The notes: generated by a model from the sequence alone, not told the origin. A DNA stretch of 13,432 nt from Planctomycetota bacterium (GCA_007131555.1 SLQH01000215.1:1-13432); one strand, 5' to 3'. Shown: positions 1 through 7,113, counted from the stretch's first letter. Translations and numbers: made by a program.

Positions 1-183
1 CAGGACCAGGCGACCACGCCCGACCCGGCCCTGATCAGCCTGCGGGAGATCGAGCAACGCCATATCACGCGGGTACTGGAGCATTGCGCCGGCAACCGGC
101 GCCAGGCCGCTGACATCCTTGGCATCAGCGAACGCAGCCTGTATCGTCGCCTACAGGAATGGGAGCAGACGGCTTCCGTCTGA
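1..183 (+). CDS. C-terminus of NtrC-family sigma-54-dependent activator (partial)
   Basis: The frame is open from base 1 and stops at TGA 181-183, leaving 60 residues. The visible part is a Fis-type helix-turn-helix: a helix beginning LREIEQRHITRVLEHCAGNR, then RQAADILGISERSLYRRLQEW, which is the recognition-helix pattern of the HTH_8/Fis domain. Known members of this family (NtrC, ZraR, FlgR/FleQ types) have a receiver or sensory domain, a central AAA+ ATPase that remodels sigma-54 RNA polymerase, and this DNA-binding tail. The first two are outside the window, so the regulated process cannot be read here. A hairpin 23 nt after the stop may end the transcript. The sigma-54 dependence is inferred from the domain type and is not seen. 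A possible sigma-54 site lies before fliD in the same window, but nothing links the two directly. Confidence 0.85.
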   Translation, partial: QDQATTPDPALISLREIEQRHITRVLEHCAGNRRQAADILGISERSLYRRLQEWEQTASV

Positions 184-205
184 TAGCCGGCAGCACAAGT
201 GGCTG

Positions 206-226
206 CCTGAAAACCTGACTTTCAGG
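206..226 (+). terminator. Hairpin after the activator gene, possible terminator
   Basis: Perfect 7-bp inverted repeat, CCTGAAA and TTTCAGG, around a 7-nt loop, starting 23 nt after the activator stop codon and followed by ATTTC. The trailing T-run is short, so this would be a weak intrinsic terminator or only an RNA 3'-end structure. Confidence 0.4.
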
Positions 227-239
227 ATTTCAAGCGACT

Positions 240-431
240 CAGGCCGTGCCACCCGCAGAGCCTTGGCGCTCTTGGCGATCTCTGCGTGAAGTTATTCCGG
301 CAGGTTTCACGCCCGCTGCGCTCAAGAGCGCAAAGAGCGCAGAGGGAAAGCCAGACCTCCGCCTTCCTGGCTCTGCCGCCGCCCGCAGGGCCTCTGCGCT
401 CTCCGCGCTCTCTGCGTGAGACCTTCTGCTG
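240..431. repeat. CGCAGAG-type dispersed repeat (R3), one good copy plus degenerate copies
   Basis: The gap between the activator and the PHP gene is filled with alternating GCGCTCT / CTCTGCG words in both orientations. The clearest unit is 375-429, which runs through GCCGCCCGCAGGGCCT, then GCGCTCTCTGCGTGAGACC. Less regular units lie at 251-290 (ending TCTCTGCGTGAAG) and, in the opposite orientation, at 306-346 (CTCAAGAGCGCAAAGAGCGC). A matching copy in reverse orientation sits at 11622-11680, so this is a dispersed repeat and not local low complexity. No gene is visible in this gap. Confidence 0.7.
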
Positions 432-465
432 TCCTCACGCTCGCTGGGGCAAGCGTGGCCGCTGA

Positions 466-1449
466 TCAGCGACGCAGACCAAAGGGATTGGTGAAGGTGG
501 TACCGCCGGGATTATAGATCTCGGCTCGGACATAATTCGGCAGGTTGCCACGTGCCGGAATGGTCAACTGTGGACCGCGATGGATCTCTTCGCCCTGAGC
601 AATCCACACGATGCCTTCCGCTTCTACCGCATCGATGCTTATGGTACGACCCTCGACCGTGATCGAGCGGATGAAGGGCGGCATCACGTCTGAGTCGCGG
701 TTTTCAGAGCGGGTCATATCACGAGCCATGCTGTAGAAACGACCGCTGATCATGGCTTCGCGGAAGTGCTCTATGGTCAGCTCTGGGATCAGGAACATGG
801 TCCAACTGCGACCCAGGTGGTTGGGACGATGGAAATCATCGTTGGCAAAACCCCATACCGGACGTTCTGGCATGGTCTGGGTCAAGATGGCATCCCAAAT
901 GGCGCGATCACCAGGATAGCGATCGCGCAGATTGACGACTTCCAGGCCGACTGCATGGGGATTCTCACGGTAGACGGCCACATAGTTGGCCACGTTCTCA
1001 GCCGTCGGCTCATCGCGCATATAACGACCGGGATGGAAGACCACAGCAATGCCGCCAGCCTTGCCGACCTCGGCAACATTGCCCTCCAGGCCACGCCCGG
1101 CGTTGAGATCGGTGAAATAGCTCCCCACATGGTGGCCGCGAGAGAGCTCGTTGGCCTGCACCGCCAGCATGCCCAGGGCCTGGGGATCACGATCCCAACG
1201 CGACCAGGGATAGGTGACTTTGTTATGATCGGCCAGGGCCAGGATGGTGTAGCCCAACTCATGATAGGCGTCAATGGTACGCGCCGGCGACCAACGTCCG
1301 TCACTTTCCGTGGTATGGGTATGAAGATTGGCGCGATGCTGACGCCAGGACCAGTCGACTGGGGCATAGGGATTGCCGATCTCCACCGCCGGAGCAGCAG
1401 CAATGACGAACAAGACCAAGCACAATAGCAGCAGGTGACGCAATGACAT
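466..1449 (-). CDS. Secreted PHP-domain metal-dependent hydrolase
   Basis: A 327-residue protein with a Sec signal peptide (residues 1 to about 21, hydrophobic LLLLCLVLFVIAAAPA, likely cut before VEIG). It shows the four metal-binding motifs of the PHP superfamily: HTH at 43-45 in NLHTHTTESDG, ADHN at 73-76, E101 with HH at 106-107, HP at 139-140 and DDFH at 204-207. Known PHP proteins hydrolyse phosphoesters with a two- or three-metal centre. The exported single-domain form resembles the CehA/McbA-type branch, whose substrates vary, so the substrate is not predicted. The remaining C-terminal part looks beta-rich. The start is supported by GAGGGAG upstream of the ATG. A promoter-like site lies at 1497-1524. 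The next upstream gene (1562-2212) is also exported; 112 bp separates them, so separate transcription is plausible. The family call is secure, the function is not. Confidence 0.85.
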   Translation of the reverse strand: MSLRHLLLLCLVLFVIAAAPAVEIGNPYAPVDWSWRQHRANLHTHTTESDGRWSPARTIDAYHELGYTILALADHNKVTYPWSRWDRDPQALGMLAVQANELSRGHHVGSYFTDLNAGRGLEGNVAEVGKAGGIAVVFHPGRYMRDEPTAENVANYVAVYRENPHAVGLEVVNLRDRYPGDRAIWDAILTQTMPERPVWGFANDDFHRPNHLGRSWTMFLIPELTIEHFREAMISGRFYSMARDMTRSENRDSDVMPPFIRSITVEGRTISIDAVEAEGIVWIAQGEEIHRGPQLTIPARGNLPNYVRAEIYNPGGTTFTNPFGLRR

Positions 1450-1496
1450 GATGGGCTCCCTCTGGGCAGACGCGACAGGGCTCTTAATGACATCTT

Positions 1497-1524
1497 AAAA
1501 TACCTTCGCCCGACGACAGGTCAA
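1497..1524 (-). promoter_or_regulatory. Candidate sigma-70 promoter for the PHP gene
   Basis: On the minus strand, TTGACC (plus-strand 1519-1524) and TATTTT (plus-strand 1497-1502) are separated by 16 nt, about 47 nt before the PHP start codon. The -35 matches 5 of 6 consensus bases and the -10 matches 4 of 6. This is a visual match only. Confidence 0.4.
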
Positions 1525-1561
1525 GCATGGCTTCACAACCAGTACACCCACAGACATCCTG

Positions 1562-2212
1562 CTATTGCTCAGGATCGAACCCATCGTCGTGGTCTTCGTC
1601 ATCAATGACGTCGTCTTCGTCTTCAGGACCGTCATCGTCGTCGTCATCGACTCCCAGGTGTTGACGCAACAGGGTCCGTTCCTGTTCCCAGAAGGCGGTC
1701 CGCCAGGCGACCCGCTGTTCAGGGGTCCAGTCTGTGGCCCGGACATCGTGGAAGGCGATATCAAAGTCGAACTCGTCGTCTATATAACGGGGCCGACCAA
1801 GATGGGTATCAATGACCACCCGACCGTCCTTGATCAGCAGCCAGTGATAGGCGGCAGTGCCGTCCTCGCTGACCGGAAGGCCGAGATGTTGAGGCCCCAC
1901 CGGCCCAATCACCAAGCGGCGGAACAGGGCTTGAACCGGAACGTGCTGGGAAGGAACTCGAGCTCTTTCAAGCTGAGCCCGCCATACCATATCGTTCTGC
2001 CGCAGGACCACCCTGACCCGATGGCCATCCAGTTCGATCTCCGGCAGGGCCCGGACATCCAGCGCCAATTCCTGGATCAACTGGCCACGCAGAGGATCGA
2101 CCGACCAACGCTCAGGTAGCGGGGGCAGAGGCGGCACTTCGATCGACTCGGCAGCCGCCAGGACCCTGGCACAGGCCACCACCACCAGCAGACAACATGA
2201 TACCGCCCTCAT
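1562..2212 (-). CDS. Exported hypothetical protein with Asp/Glu-rich C-terminal tail
   Basis: A 216-residue protein I do not recognise. It begins with a signal peptide (AVSCCLLVVVACARVLAAAES, cut probably after the AAA). The mature part opens with a Pro-rich stretch (VPPLPPLPERW), then a soluble domain of mixed helix and strand with many aromatic and basic residues (for example WRAQLERARVP, HWLLIKDGRVVIDTHLG). The last about 28 residues are almost entirely Asp and Glu, starting with a run of six Asp after LGV and ending DGFDPEQ. Such tails can bind calcium or other cations, but no EF-hand or dockerin spacing is seen, so that is speculation. A possible Shine-Dalgarno AAGGA lies about 12 nt from the ATG, farther than usual, so the start is less certain. 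It ends 112 bp before the PHP gene on the same strand. Confidence 0.65.
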   Translation of the reverse strand: MRAVSCCLLVVVACARVLAAAESIEVPPLPPLPERWSVDPLRGQLIQELALDVRALPEIELDGHRVRVVLRQNDMVWRAQLERARVPSQHVPVQALFRRLVIGPVGPQHLGLPVSEDGTAAYHWLLIKDGRVVIDTHLGRPRYIDDEFDFDIAFHDVRATDWTPEQRVAWRTAFWEQERTLLRQHLGVDDDDDDGPEDEDDVIDDEDHDDGFDPEQ

Positions 2213-2364
2213 CCTGGATCCCGTCCTTGGGTTGAGTGTTTCAGGTCATAAGTCCTATTCTGGAAGCCATGCTAAGCCCAATGGCGTTAAGCAACGGTGT
2301 TCCTGAGACTGGGGCTTCTGTACATGGCGATTGAGCAGAACTAGGTCAGAATCGTTTCCAAATG

Positions 2365-2632
2365 TCATGATTCCACCCCTTCAGGGCTGTGATGTACATA
2401 CCCTTTCGCACCCAGGGCGTTGCCCTGGGCTATCTCATCTCGCCCCCTTGGGGCGATGATCGAGGATGTAGAGGTAGTGATGCAATTCCCACGGAGCACC
2501 TCGTGACTGCCCAAAGCATCGCCTGGACCACTATGCTTCAGCCCCGAAGGGGCGTCATGGGACAGCCCAGGGCAACGCCCTGGGTATAGGGCCAACATCA
2601 TCACCGAGCCCTGAAGGGGCATAATATCATGA
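2365..2632. repeat. Palindrome-rich inverted-repeat element (REP-doublet-like)
   Basis: A 268-bp segment bounded by TCATGA at both ends (2365-2370 and 2627-2632). Its two halves are imperfect inverted copies. Each half carries the same ordered hairpins: CCCAGGGCGTTGCCCTGGG (2411-2429) mirrored by CCCAGGGCAACGCCCTGGG (2566-2584), a GCCCC-type hairpin (2440-2456, mirrored by 2541-2553), and CCCCTTCAGGGC near 2377-2388 mirrored by GCCCTGAAGGGGC (2608-2620). No transposase is inside, so it is non-autonomous. Similar palindrome clusters are known as REP/RAYT-type elements, mobilised in trans by IS200-like transposases; that assignment is inferred. The rest of the gap (2213-2364 and 2633-2714) shows no gene. 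Confidence 0.75.
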
Positions 2633-2714
2633 TGTGTGCTGAGTTGGAGATCAGCGGCATTGTGGTCGTTGTTGCTGAACGCCATTGACATGAAAGCCTG
2701 AAACCCCTTTCGGC

Positions 2715-3203
2715 TCACTCCACCACCGCCGTTCGCACCGACCGGACGCGTATCGGTGCACTTGACCGCCCTGATCCCATCAGAATGAATAGTCCGCTGG
2801 CCACGGCAGCAGTCAGCAGGGTCCGCAGCAGCAGGCCCTGCGGGGTTTCAGCGCCCAGGCCGGCCCACCAGATCTCGGCCAGTCGCAAGCCCAGGGCCAG
2901 GATGGCGGCAATCACCGGCACCCTGGCCAGACCCAAACCCCGCAGGCGCTGATCTGCGCCAATCAAGCCCACAGCGGCAACAATGAACAGTATGGCGTAG
3001 ACAATGGTGGCCGCCGGATCCACCACATCGCGGATCAGACCAATCACCCACAGGTTCAGCAAGAGCCGATGGTTCTCAGTCCGGACCACCAGGCAGGCGG
3101 CCAGGGCCGCACTCAGATCCGGCGCCACCGGCCACAGGGCCAGAGGGCCACACTGCCACAGGGCCGCCAGCAGGGCCAGGACCGCAACCACCAGCAGATG
3201 CAT
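2715..3203 (-). CDS. mreD: MreD-like integral membrane protein
   Basis: A 162-residue, very hydrophobic protein with four to five predicted membrane segments (about residues 1-20, 28-40, 46-80, 90-110 and 125-142). The pattern PDLSAALAACLVVRTE, then LLNLWVIGLIRDVVDP followed by a membrane helix, is the signature arrangement of rod-shape-determining MreD, which sits in the inner membrane with MreC and MreB in the elongasome. Length fits the family (about 150-180). The start is clear: GGAGGG 6 nt before ATG. MreD is normally encoded beside mreB and mreC; here it follows a GH130 gene by 24 bp and lies downstream of fliD-fliS. The isolated position makes the name less certain: a small ECF-transporter-like or other multi-pass protein is the alternative. 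The C-terminal tail (RSSAPIRVRSVRTAVVE) is basic and probably cytoplasmic. Confidence 0.5.
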   Translation of the reverse strand: MHLLVVAVLALLAALWQCGPLALWPVAPDLSAALAACLVVRTENHRLLLNLWVIGLIRDVVDPAATIVYAILFIVAAVGLIGADQRLRGLGLARVPVIAAILALGLRLAEIWWAGLGAETPQGLLLRTLLTAAVASGLFILMGSGRSSAPIRVRSVRTAVVE

Positions 3204-3227
3204 GGCGCCCTCCGGGCCTTGAGACGA

Positions 3228-4178
3228 TCAGCAGGACTCGCTGCAGGCAGCCAAGAGGCGATCGATGGAGGAGATCCCCAACGCCGTCACCCGGTCGGCT
3301 CCACCGTAGTAGATCTTGACCTCGCCGTCATCCTCGACCACGGCCCCGCAGGGGAAGCAGACCGAGGGCACCAGACCCAGCATCTCATAGGGGGCGTCTG
3401 GCACCATGATCGGCTGCGGCGCCTTGGCTACCATCCGGGTCGGATCATCACGATCGAGGATCATCGCCCCGACGCTGTAGATCAGGGTGTTGGCGGCCGG
3501 CATCACACAATGGATGATGCACAGCCAGCCGCGCTCGGTGAGGATCGGCGGGGCTCCGGCCCCCAGGCCACCGGCGGCATGGTTGAGGAAGTCGCCCGGA
3601 CCGCAGATCCGTTCGGCCGCGCCCCAGAAGCGCAGGTCGGGCGAGCACTTGATCCAGATGCCACCGTTGCCGCCACCGTTACCGGCCAGGTTGGGCCGGT
3701 CGAGGACGGCGTAGAGGCCGTTGATCTTGCGGGGGAAGTACACGGTATTGCGATGACAGGGGATGCCCTGGTAGTCAACGAACTCCCAGTCACGACCGTC
3801 GTGATCGCAGGCCCGGAAGGTGGCAATGCGACAACCCAGGGCACTGTGGCAGGCCATGGTCATCAACAGTTCGCCGGTGTCCTCGATGATGGTCATGCGG
3901 GGATCATAGATCACCGAGTCGGCATAACGCTGCCAGGAGGCGGTCTGCGGTACGGCCATGGGCTGGGGCCGGGGAGTGAAGGCGATCCCGTCATCACTGT
4001 CGAGCAGCCAGATCGCAGTGCGCTGGTTGTACTCGTTGACCCGGGCCGCCATCAGGTAGCGGCCTGTGGTCAGCTTGACGCAACCGGAATTGTAGGCCCC
4101 CTCCAGGGGCACCGGAAAGTCATCACGGGTGACAATGGGGTTGGCGGGATGGCGGGTCACGACATCAAGAGCAGGCAT
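3228..4178 (-). CDS. GH130-family glycoside phosphorylase / beta-mannoside hydrolase
   Basis: A 316-residue soluble protein without a signal peptide, matching the five-bladed beta-propeller GH130 family in length and motif order: HPANPIV at 10-16, NSGCVKL at 30-36, YDPRMTIIED at 91-100 (the DPR segment that holds the family's catalytic acid region), FPRKINGLYAVLDRPN at 148-163, GAGAPPI at 206-212, YSVGAMILD at 234-242, FPCGAV at 275-280 and YYGGAD at 290-295. Characterised members phosphorolyse beta-1,4- or beta-1,2-linked mannosides (mannosylglucose, mannobiose, mannan oligosaccharides), and some hydrolyse them. The exact substrate cannot be told from sequence alone. The start has AAGGA about 9 nt upstream. 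The mreD-like gene begins 24 bp downstream, suggesting co-transcription. Cytoplasmic location implies it acts on imported oligosaccharides or on a cell-made glycan. Confidence 0.85.
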   Translation of the reverse strand: MPALDVVTRHPANPIVTRDDFPVPLEGAYNSGCVKLTTGRYLMAARVNEYNQRTAIWLLDSDDGIAFTPRPQPMAVPQTASWQRYADSVIYDPRMTIIEDTGELLMTMACHSALGCRIATFRACDHDGRDWEFVDYQGIPCHRNTVYFPRKINGLYAVLDRPNLAGNGGGNGGIWIKCSPDLRFWGAAERICGPGDFLNHAAGGLGAGAPPILTERGWLCIIHCVMPAANTLIYSVGAMILDRDDPTRMVAKAPQPIMVPDAPYEMLGLVPSVCFPCGAVVEDDGEVKIYYGGADRVTALGISSIDRLLAACSESC

Positions 4179-4294
4179 GGGTCAGCATCCTTCAGACCGA
4201 CGGTGGCGGGGTCGGCTCTGCGCCGCCCCATGGCATGCCTGTCTTGTAGCGCCGGTCATGGGCAACACAACCGGCCCCACAGGGCGGACAGACT

Positions 4295-4729
4295 TCACAT
4301 CCGCATGTTGAAGGTGCAGCCACTCTGCGGCTGGGACAGCGAGCTGACATTGGCCTCGCCATCAGGGATGCCCTGCCAAGCCTCGCGCAGGGTGGCGATC
4401 ACCGGCATGAGGGCATCGATACGGGCCGGATCACGCTCGACATGGGCGGCGGTGATCTCGGCGATCAGGAACAGGTACAGGTTGCGCAGATTGACCGCGA
4501 TCTCACCGCCAACCTCCATGTTGAGGGTCGATACCAATTCGATGAAGATCCGCTTGGCCTTGGTCGACCCGGTGGTCATCTGCTCCAGGTCTCCATTGCG
4601 CATGCCCATCTGGCATTGGACCAGGAAGCGCTCGGCCCCCTGGTAGAGCTTGACGATCAGATCACGTTGGGTGAGGGTCTCGACCTCGGCACTACGGTAG
4701 GCGGCATAGGCTCTCTTGGCTGGGGGCAT
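4295..4729 (-). CDS. fliS: Flagellar export chaperone FliS
   Basis: A 144-residue all-helical protein. It has the FliS pattern in order: AYAAYRSAEVETLTQRDLIVKLYQGAERFL (about residues 7-36), then STKAKRIFIELVSTLNMEVGGEIAVNLRNLYLFLIAEI and a final helix ending TLREAW. FliS binds the C-terminus of flagellin in the cytoplasm, prevents early polymerisation and hands it to the export gate. I chose ATG 4727-4729 (MPPAKRAY) because AGGA lies 8 nt upstream and the alignment to FliS starts there. An in-frame ATG at 4792 would add 21 basic residues not typical of the family. It lies 81 bp downstream of fliD, the usual fliD-fliS order. The C-terminal about 20 residues (QPQSGCTFNMRM end) are a lineage-specific tail. 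Confidence 0.9.
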   Translation of the reverse strand: MPPAKRAYAAYRSAEVETLTQRDLIVKLYQGAERFLVQCQMGMRNGDLEQMTTGSTKAKRIFIELVSTLNMEVGGEIAVNLRNLYLFLIAEITAAHVERDPARIDALMPVIATLREAWQGIPDGEANVSSLSQPQSGCTFNMRM

Positions 4730-4810
4730 GATCAGGTCCTCACGTGCGAATCGGTAACGTCTGCGACATTCATAGCATCGGCCACTGGGCAAGACACTTG
4801 AGCCTTGATC

Positions 4811-6205
4811 TTAGCGGCGGCGATTGGGGCCGGCCGCCATGTTCTGGAAAGCCTCAATCTGACCAACGATGAAACGTTCCTGGCTCTGCAACTGGGAGAT
4901 CATCTTTTCCATGGCCAGGAACTGGGCCTCATATCGTTGCCGGCGCTGGGCCAGTCGGGCATCCATCTGTTCGATGCGCCGTTCCATATCGCCGATGCTG
5001 CTACTCAAGCGGCTTTGCATATTACTCAACACACCGTCGACATTACGGGTCAGGCCCTTGATGCCCTGGTCGATGCGCGAGCCCAACTCGCCCTCAATGA
5101 AGAGCTGCCGAACCCCTTCTGGATCAGCCGCCAGGGTCTGGCTCAAGACCGTCTCGTTGACCTCCAACAGGCCGGTATTCCGGTTGAGGGTAATGCCCAT
5201 GCCGGCCAGAGATGTGATGGAACCGCTATCGGCACCACCCCGACCGCTGACAGCGCGCACCAAGCGATCCATGCCGCTGCGCAGGGAGCCCTCGCTGAAC
5301 AGGACCCCGGCCTCCTTGTTGCCCTGGTCGTAGGAAGAATTGGCTCGATAGTAGGTCACTGCCTCATTGTAGGCTTCGACGAAGGCCTGGATGCGCTCCA
5401 TCGGGGCGCTGGGGTCGTTGTCAACAGACACGGTATGGAAGGTCTCCCCGGCCTCCTGGGCGGTGATGGTCACCCCGTTGATCAGGTCGGAGATGGTGTT
5501 GGTGGAACTGGTCACCGTGCTTTCGATCCAATGCTCAGGATCCTCACCGATGCGCAGAGTGGCCGAGGCATCACTGGCACTGGTGATGACCTGCATGGTA
5601 TCAGCGGCCAACACCCCCCCCTCAGCGGCCAGATCACCACCAAAGACCATGGTCTGCTCGGCTCCGGTGGCACGTGAGCGCAGAACCAGACGCTGCTGAT
5701 CCGCACCAGCCGAAACCACCTGGGCAGTGACTCCGGCACTGGCATCGCGATTCAACTGCTGGGCGATATCGGCCAGGGAACTGCCTTCAGCAAAGTGATG
5801 CTCCCAGGTTGCACCCTCGCCCACGGTGATCTCCAGGCTCCCAGAGAAGACCGCGTCAGCAGCCACCGCTGCCGTAGCCTGTTCTTCGGCCCGCGCCAGA
5901 CTGTCGATGCGCACCCGATAATCACCGACATGGGCGGTGGCGTTGGCACTGACGGCCATCGCCGAGGAATTGGAACTGGTCACTGATCGGGCATTGAAGG
6001 TGCTGGCCCGGCGCAGATAGAAGGATTCGGTATCAACCGCCAACAAACGCATGTTGAGGGTCCGGACAGCCTCCAAACGGCCTTCTGTAAGCTCTTTACG
6101 CCGTTCAATCTGGACTGTCGCCCGACGATCGGCCTGGATCAGCGAATCAATGATCTCTCCGACCGGTAAACCCGATGCCAGACCGCCGACAGATTGCACC
6201 GACAT
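4811..6205 (-). CDS. fliD: Flagellar hook-associated protein 2 (filament cap) FliD
   Basis: A 464-residue protein with the FliD N-terminal domain (GGLASGLPVGEIIDSLIQAD, residues 7-26, followed by an amphipathic helix to about 60) and the FliD C-terminal domain (about 220-455). The latter includes TSSTNTISDLINGVTITAQ, an EAYNEAVTYYR helix, GMGITLNRNTGLLEVNETVL and the terminal coiled coil (about 395-455, SIGDMERRIEQMDARLAQR to FIVGQIEAFQNM). FliD is exported through the flagellar type III gate, caps the filament tip and folds incoming flagellin. Length fits the family. The start has GGAGGG 8 nt before the ATG. It heads the fliD-fliS pair, and GH130 and mreD-like genes follow on the same strand. 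A sigma-54-like site is present just upstream. Confidence 0.93.
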   Translation of the reverse strand: MSVQSVGGLASGLPVGEIIDSLIQADRRATVQIERRKELTEGRLEAVRTLNMRLLAVDTESFYLRRASTFNARSVTSSNSSAMAVSANATAHVGDYRVRIDSLARAEEQATAAVAADAVFSGSLEITVGEGATWEHHFAEGSSLADIAQQLNRDASAGVTAQVVSAGADQQRLVLRSRATGAEQTMVFGGDLAAEGGVLAADTMQVITSASDASATLRIGEDPEHWIESTVTSSTNTISDLINGVTITAQEAGETFHTVSVDNDPSAPMERIQAFVEAYNEAVTYYRANSSYDQGNKEAGVLFSEGSLRSGMDRLVRAVSGRGGADSGSITSLAGMGITLNRNTGLLEVNETVLSQTLAADPEGVRQLFIEGELGSRIDQGIKGLTRNVDGVLSNMQSRLSSSIGDMERRIEQMDARLAQRRQRYEAQFLAMEKMISQLQSQERFIVGQIEAFQNMAAGPNRRR

Positions 6206-6228
6206 CTCTATACCCTCCAGACTGTATA

Positions 6229-6244
6229 CGCACGGACCATGCCA
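6229..6244 (-). promoter_or_regulatory. Possible sigma-54 (-24/-12) promoter before fliD
   Basis: Read on the minus strand, TGGCATGGTCCGTGCG matches the sigma-54 layout TGGCACG-N4-TTGC at the invariant GG and GC with the correct 10-nt spacing, with mismatches in the flanking bases. Transcription would start about 12 nt on, almost at the Shine-Dalgarno GGAGG, giving a very short leader, which weakens the call. No good sigma-70 pair was seen here. Confidence 0.3.
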
Positions 6245-6342
6245 TCAGTGAGGCCGTTGTCCCTACATCAGTATCGGCCCGACCAGCCCCGGCTTGAGCC
6301 GTGATTGCTGATCCCAGGGATTTAGGAGCCTGGCCTTTTCGG

Positions 6343-6619
6343 CCCCGGACTCGCCCCAAACCATCGACCACCACAAAGCCACCACGGAGCACCGGGCCTT
6401 GGCCCGCGTGCATCCGCGCGGCTTTCATATCTTTGCCGAATATCAGCCAGAACGTCGGCATGATACCCGTGAAACGGCCCGTAGATCCCGCGACTCATGA
6501 TCATTCACGGCAATGATGAGCGCAAGCGGGATGCAACAATGGTGCCGCCGCTTTAGCCCATATCCGGCTCAAGAATCTCCGCTCGCTCATGTACGCGGGC
6601 CAAGGCCCGGTACTCCGTG
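6343..6619 (+). repeat. R1 inverted-repeat element, copy A
   Basis: The core is bounded by an imperfect inverted repeat of about 29 bp: left arm 6383-6411 (CACGGAGCACCGGGCCTTGG onward) and right arm 6591-6619 (GTACGCGGGCCAAGGCCCGG onward, ending ACTCCGTG). Each arm contains its own small palindrome CGGGCCTTGGCCCG. About 180 bp of non-coding sequence lies between the arms, including GCGACTCATGATCATTC, shared with copies B, C and D. A conserved lead-in, CCCCGGACTCGCCCC, begins at 6343. Confidence 0.8.
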
Positions 6620-6718
6620 TAATAATGCGGCTTGGGGCATGGTTTTGTGGTGGGTGCGGAGCCTTATGTGCTTGGCAAGGATCGCCGCAGCCAGATTGCC
6701 GTAAACGATAGATCCAAG

Positions 6719-6988
6719 CCCCGGACTCGCCAATAACCACTGCCCGTCACAAGCCCACCACGGAGCACCGGGCCTTGGCCCGCGTGCAGACGCGAGGATG
6801 CCATGCTGTCTCCGAATACCAGCCCGGGCGCCGCCATGACACCCGTCATACGGCCCGTAGACCCCGCGACTCATGATCATTCGCGGCGATGACGAGCGCA
6901 GGCGTATTGCAACGATGGCGCCGCCGCCCTGGCTCCGCCTCAAACCTCTTCGGTCGCTCATATACGCGGGCCAAGGCCCGCGTACTCC
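6719..6988 (+). repeat. R1 inverted-repeat element, copy B
   Basis: Same architecture and orientation as copy A. The left arm is 6759-6787, identical to that of copy A. The right arm is 6963-6988. The right arm includes a perfect palindrome of 10-bp arms (TACGCGGGCC and GGCCCGCGTA) around AA at 6963-6984. The interior keeps the CGCGACTCATGATCATTC block but differs from A at many positions, so the copies are not recent duplicates. Confidence 0.8.
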
Positions 6989-7113
6989 AGGCGAAGATGC
7001 AGCCAGGAGCCTACGAGGGATCGCTCCCAGAACACACTGCATGCTGTACAACAAGCCCATGTCGGCCTCCCAGGCTGTAACAGACACAGCCCACTGGTGC
7101 CGCCAGCGCGGTC

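Noticed and set aside
766..1428. A 220-residue plus-strand frame
   Set aside because: Antisense to the PHP gene, whose metal-binding motifs and signal peptide are clear.
2213..2364. Promoter for the acidic-tail protein
   Set aside because: Several weak -35/-10 combinations can be drawn on the minus strand, none clearly better than the others, so none is annotated.
2365..2718. A 117-residue minus-strand frame overlapping the MreD-like stop codon
   Set aside because: Two thirds of it is a translation of the palindrome cluster, it ends at the TCATGA border of that element, and it shows no protein-like composition. Frames of this type in REP-like DNA are usually spurious.
4179..4294. Possible terminator or small gene between fliS and GH130
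   Set aside because: Short GC-rich inverted segments are present but no clean stem followed by a T-run, and no open frame with a ribosome binding site.
3069..4646. A 525-residue plus-strand frame
   Set aside because: It lies antisense to GH130, fliS and the MreD-like gene, which have strong family motifs; the frame is an effect of high GC third positions.
4730..4792. 21-residue N-terminal extension of FliS
   Set aside because: Basic, Cys-containing extension not found in FliS; the internal ATG at 4729 has a good Shine-Dalgarno.
6343..6988. CRISPR array suspected from repeated 29-bp units
   Set aside because: Units are hundreds of bases apart, occur in both orientations as element ends, and the intervening sequence is homologous between copies, unlike spacers. 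No cas genes are present.
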